In this document: piece by piece, positions 18,641-20,902 of the stretch
Numbering within the stretch: position 1 is the first letter of the stretch
How the letters are laid out: the number at the start of each line of letters is the position of its first letter
Source of the DNA: Larix sibirica
Taxonomy: Eukaryota > Streptophyta > Pinopsida > Pinales > Pinaceae
Length of the DNA: 20,902 nt
Assembly: GCA_004151065.3 (NCBI GenBank)
Contig: NWUY0300018000.1
Span: 48,225 to 69,126 of the forward strand
Reading direction: 5' to 3'
Translations under genes and position numbers: made by a program
Notes under the pieces: generated by a model
Seen by the model: only the letters and a program-made list of their open reading frames with translations
Databases searched by the model: none
Told to the model about the DNA's origin: nothing

Positions 18641-18802
18641 ACCAATTAGCATAGCCATTTTAAAGTTTTTAGTTAACTTAGATACCTTCCAACTACTTTT
18701 CAATATATCCATAATCATGAATTTATAAAGAAAAAATTTAGCCAATTAGCATATCCACTTTAAAGTTTTTAGTTAACTTAGATACCTTCCAACTACTTTC
18801 CA
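18603..18802. repeat. 100-bp tandem repeat, two copies
   Basis: 18603-18702 and 18703-18802 align without gaps, with six mismatches by eye (about 94 percent). Each contains ATAATCATGAATTTA, AAGAAAAAATTTA, TTAGTTAACTTAGATACC and TTCCAACTACTTT. A partial echo (ACCTTCCAACTACTTTCCA) follows at about 18853-18871. Confidence 0.9.
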
Positions 18803-18879
18803 ACACTAGTTTTTAGTTACCTTAGCCAACTTGTGCTTCGAAATTTTTTAATTACCTTCCAACTACTTTCCACTAGTAG

Positions 18880-19260
18880 TTTTTAGTTAACTTTCAACAA
18901 TAGAAACAAGTATTTTCAATAATTTTAAGGTTGTGAACATGAGTCTCTTTAGGAAATAAATTAGTCACTTAAGAAAAGGTATTTTTTCACTAATGATTAA
19001 GATTCAATTAACTATCTATGAGATGGATATTTTTGTTTTGACTTAGTTTGTATTTTTTTAGAATAAAGAGTAGAAACTAGTATGTCTCCTTAGGAGAGAG
19101 AAATTCTTTTTTTTTAGAATATAGTGTATCTTTAGGAAATAAAGTTGTAAGTATAGAGTTTTCATATAAGTACAACTCTTATTTTAGTCTCCTAGGAAAT
19201 CAAAATGTAAAATTTGGAGATGTAATGAGTCGATGCTATGTTGTGTAAATATTCATGTAG
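18880..19260. other. AT-rich spacer, nothing recognised
   Basis: The stretch is homopolymer-rich with stops in every frame. It leads into the first coding-like segment at 19261, whose start follows an acceptor-like ATTCATGTAG. Confidence 0.4.
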
Positions 19261-20294
19261 AAGACATTTCACCAAATGGAAATAGAGGGGTCTTCGAGGA
19301 AAAAGCATTTTATAAGAAAGTCTATTGATACAATGCCATATACCGAGGGAAGGACATCAATAACATCGAGCATTGGTGTCTCGATCGATAATCGAAAATT
19401 GTTGGATTCATCTAGAGATTTTAGCTTGTTGTATCATCGACAATCATTTGATCACCAAAGGGCCACATAGTATTCTCCCATATATTCTATAGGATAACTT
19501 CCATGTCGACCATTTGTTGGTCTAAGTTTGTGTAAAATTCATTTAGGTTAATATATATCAATTTTAATTTTGCACATGTATTCAATAAGTTTGTCTCTTT
19601 ACACACAATTGTGTTGCTTTTGTAGCAGAGCAAGTTTCAAAAGAGGGTCATATTTATGAAGCGAGGGGCGAAGTTCAAGCAAGGAGGGTTTATGTTGAAA
19701 AAAATGAGGGTTGTACACCCATAACAACTTATCCCTCTAATCTACCCGAGGAGCTTCCATGGCAAAGTGATGTCCAATAGTTGACCCTTGAATGTTGTAC
19801 ATCTCAGCATGAAAAGTTGTGAGTTGATCTTACTAATTTGGATCTCCCTCTCGAGAGTAAACAAAGTTTAGAGATTGTTTTGAATTCATTGGAAAAATTT
19901 ATTGAGGTATATCAGTCTTGGACCAACTACAGATGGTTTTATTGAATTGATGCAAAGGAGAAGGGAAGAAGTGATCGGTCCCGACAAGTGGGCTGACGTG
20001 AGGAAGAGGGTGACAAAAGGCCACGCCACTTCATTGTTTAATTGCAAACAAGGCCTAAAGTGAAAAATGTTGAAAATGAAATATTTCAAGAATCCTCATC
20101 TTGCACATTTCTTATATGATCAGTTCCTTCCAGCCTATGTTATATTGCCATGGAATGATGAGGTACCTATTTATTTTGCCATATTTTTTTATGTAGAGTT
20201 TTTTGAAAATATGAAGCCAAATTATATCGATATTCCTCTCGAATTTTATGGAGTTGGAAGGGGTCAAAAATATAATCGAAAAGGTTCTTTTTGA

Positions 20295-20615
20295 GATCCC
20301 TCAACCCCTCGACCTCTAGCTCATTTGATATCTCGCCCTACTGGGCTTGTTACTTTAAGATCAAAGATGGAGCCTACATCCCAAGTTGGGAGAGCTGTAA
20401 GGGATGTTGCGGCTGAAGGTTTAACGCCATCATTTGTAGGAGTTGATGCAGGATTGCATCAAGAGAAGACTCGAGCTAATTATCATCAAAGCTTTGTTTA
20501 TAGAACCAATGGTGCGGTAGACTCAATGAGCATTGCAGATCTTAGGGCCTATGCGAAGCAATGTCGTGATACAACCTACAACATACTATCTCATGAGACA
20601 GATAACATAGGAGAG
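20295..20615 (+). CDS. Intact exon-like open segment, unknown protein
   Basis: After the TGA at 20292-20294 the frame stays open for 107 codons up to GAG, followed by a GT donor at 20616. It reads ISRPTGLVTLRSKMEPTSQV in its first third and SIADLRAYAKQCRDTTYNIL near its end. No ATG start is required because it would be an internal exon; the Met codons inside it are alternatives. No domain is recognised. The frame continues without a shift into the next exon across a 127-bp intron, which is better evidence of real coding descent than length alone. Confidence 0.45.
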
Positions 20616-20742
20616 GTTTGTGTTTATATGTAACATATAACTATTTCATTCATTTTGAATTTAAATTTAAGTTATTATATCTATGGCTTTGTATATTTAG
20701 ATATATAACAATAAATGTTGAATAAATATTCATTTATTCCAG
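20616..20742 (+). other. Putative 127-bp phase-0 intron
   Basis: The intron begins GTTTGTG after GAG and ends TTTATTCCAG before TGT. It is AT-rich, has stops in the upstream frame, and joins two codon-aligned open segments. Donor and acceptor both follow the GT...AG rule. Confidence 0.5.
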
Positions 20743-20811
20743 TGTTCCAAATTGCTGAATGAACATGATTTTGGAGTCTCCTATAGTCAAAATGTAGAAG
20801 GATGTAGAGAG
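20743..20811 (+). CDS. Putative 69-bp symmetric exon, unknown protein
   Basis: Twenty-three codons (CSKLLNEHDFGVSYSQNVEG then CRE) lie between a TTCCAG acceptor and a GAG/GTATAT donor at 20812, both phase 0. It continues the frame of the preceding exon. The family is unknown. The last 91 bases of the window would be the next intron. Confidence 0.45.
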
Positions 20812-20902
20812 GTATATTTGATTAAATATCTATATTTATGTTTTAAATGTATTATATGATGTTAAAATTTCATTTTAGGTAATTTATGTACATCTCCTTG
20901 TT

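Larger units (their letters stand above)
19261..20902 (+). pseudogene. Decayed multi-exon coding region of unknown family, running off the right end
   Basis: Several segments look coding by composition and splice context. First, 19261-19470 after ATTCATGTAG reads through RKSIDTMPYTEGRTS to a TAG. Second, 19626-19906 follows a good acceptor, TTGTGTTGCTTTTGTAG; it reads KEGHIYEARGEVQARRVYVE and SLEIVLNSLEKFIE but is broken by TAG at 19778 and TGA at 19820. Third, 19923-20294 is in another frame (ELMQRRREEVIGPDKWADVR) with TGA at 20061 and 20292. Last, two clean exons (20295-20615, 20743-20811) follow. Stops and a frame change suggest a pseudogene or transposon relic. I know no matching family; a DNA-transposon protein is a guess. 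If introns are placed otherwise, the last exons could belong to a live gene. Confidence 0.45.

Noticed and set aside
1-20902. tRNA or rRNA genes
   Set aside because: I saw no T-arm-like GGTTCGAATCC with matching acceptor stem and no rRNA core sequence on either strand.

Overview
The window reads as nuclear DNA of a land plant. It is AT-rich, gene-poor and full of decayed transposons and tandem repeats. The one protein I recognise firmly is the last exon of a LATERAL ORGAN BOUNDARIES DOMAIN (LBD) transcription factor, a plant-specific family. The very low coding density, the apparently long intron and the old retrotransposon debris suggest a gymnosperm, perhaps a conifer, but that is inference. 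Single 'n' characters at 5237 and 8711 look like assembly joins.

Left part (1-4390): about 1.1 kb of upstream flank and intron ends in a degenerate tandem array of about 36 bp per unit (758-1108). The last unit supplies the 3' splice site of the LBD terminal exon (1109-1681, + strand). The exon carrying the LOB zinc-finger block must lie left of the window. Downstream, at 2800-3337 on the minus strand, is a 5'-truncated LINE-like retrotransposon with a degenerate RNase H C-terminus, bounded by a perfect 12-bp target-site duplication. A weak candidate terminal exon sits at 3812-3878.

Middle part (4391-12090): a Copia-type LTR on the minus strand (4391-4939) contains a 62-bp internal tandem repeat. 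It is followed by the most conspicuous structure in the window, a head-to-tail direct duplication of 3.38 kb (5331-8710 and 8712-12090). The copies differ by only 7 substitutions and one homopolymer indel by my reading, and a single n marks the junction. This is either a very recent tandem duplication or two haplotypes joined in series by the assembler. I recognise no gene in the unit.

Right part (12091-20902): 2.8 kb without a recognisable gene is followed by a second, unrelated Copia-type LTR on the minus strand (14913-15390). It has a TATA box, a polypurine tract and about 850 bp of repeat-rich internal sequence to its right. Next come a cluster of short palindromes related to TTCGGCCGAA (16317-16627), a 14-bp-stem hairpin, a GC-rich 43-bp minisatellite (16686-17097) and an AT-rich block with 53-58-bp and 100-bp tandem repeats (18470-18802). 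The window ends in pieces of a multi-exon coding region that I cannot name (19261-20902). It has several in-frame stops and one frameshift in its left part, but an intact frame with good splice sites in its last two exons.

The pieces do not form a pathway. The LBD gene is the only clear host gene, and the rest is transposon and repeat turnover around it. I found no rRNA, tRNA, CRISPR array or multi-gene system.
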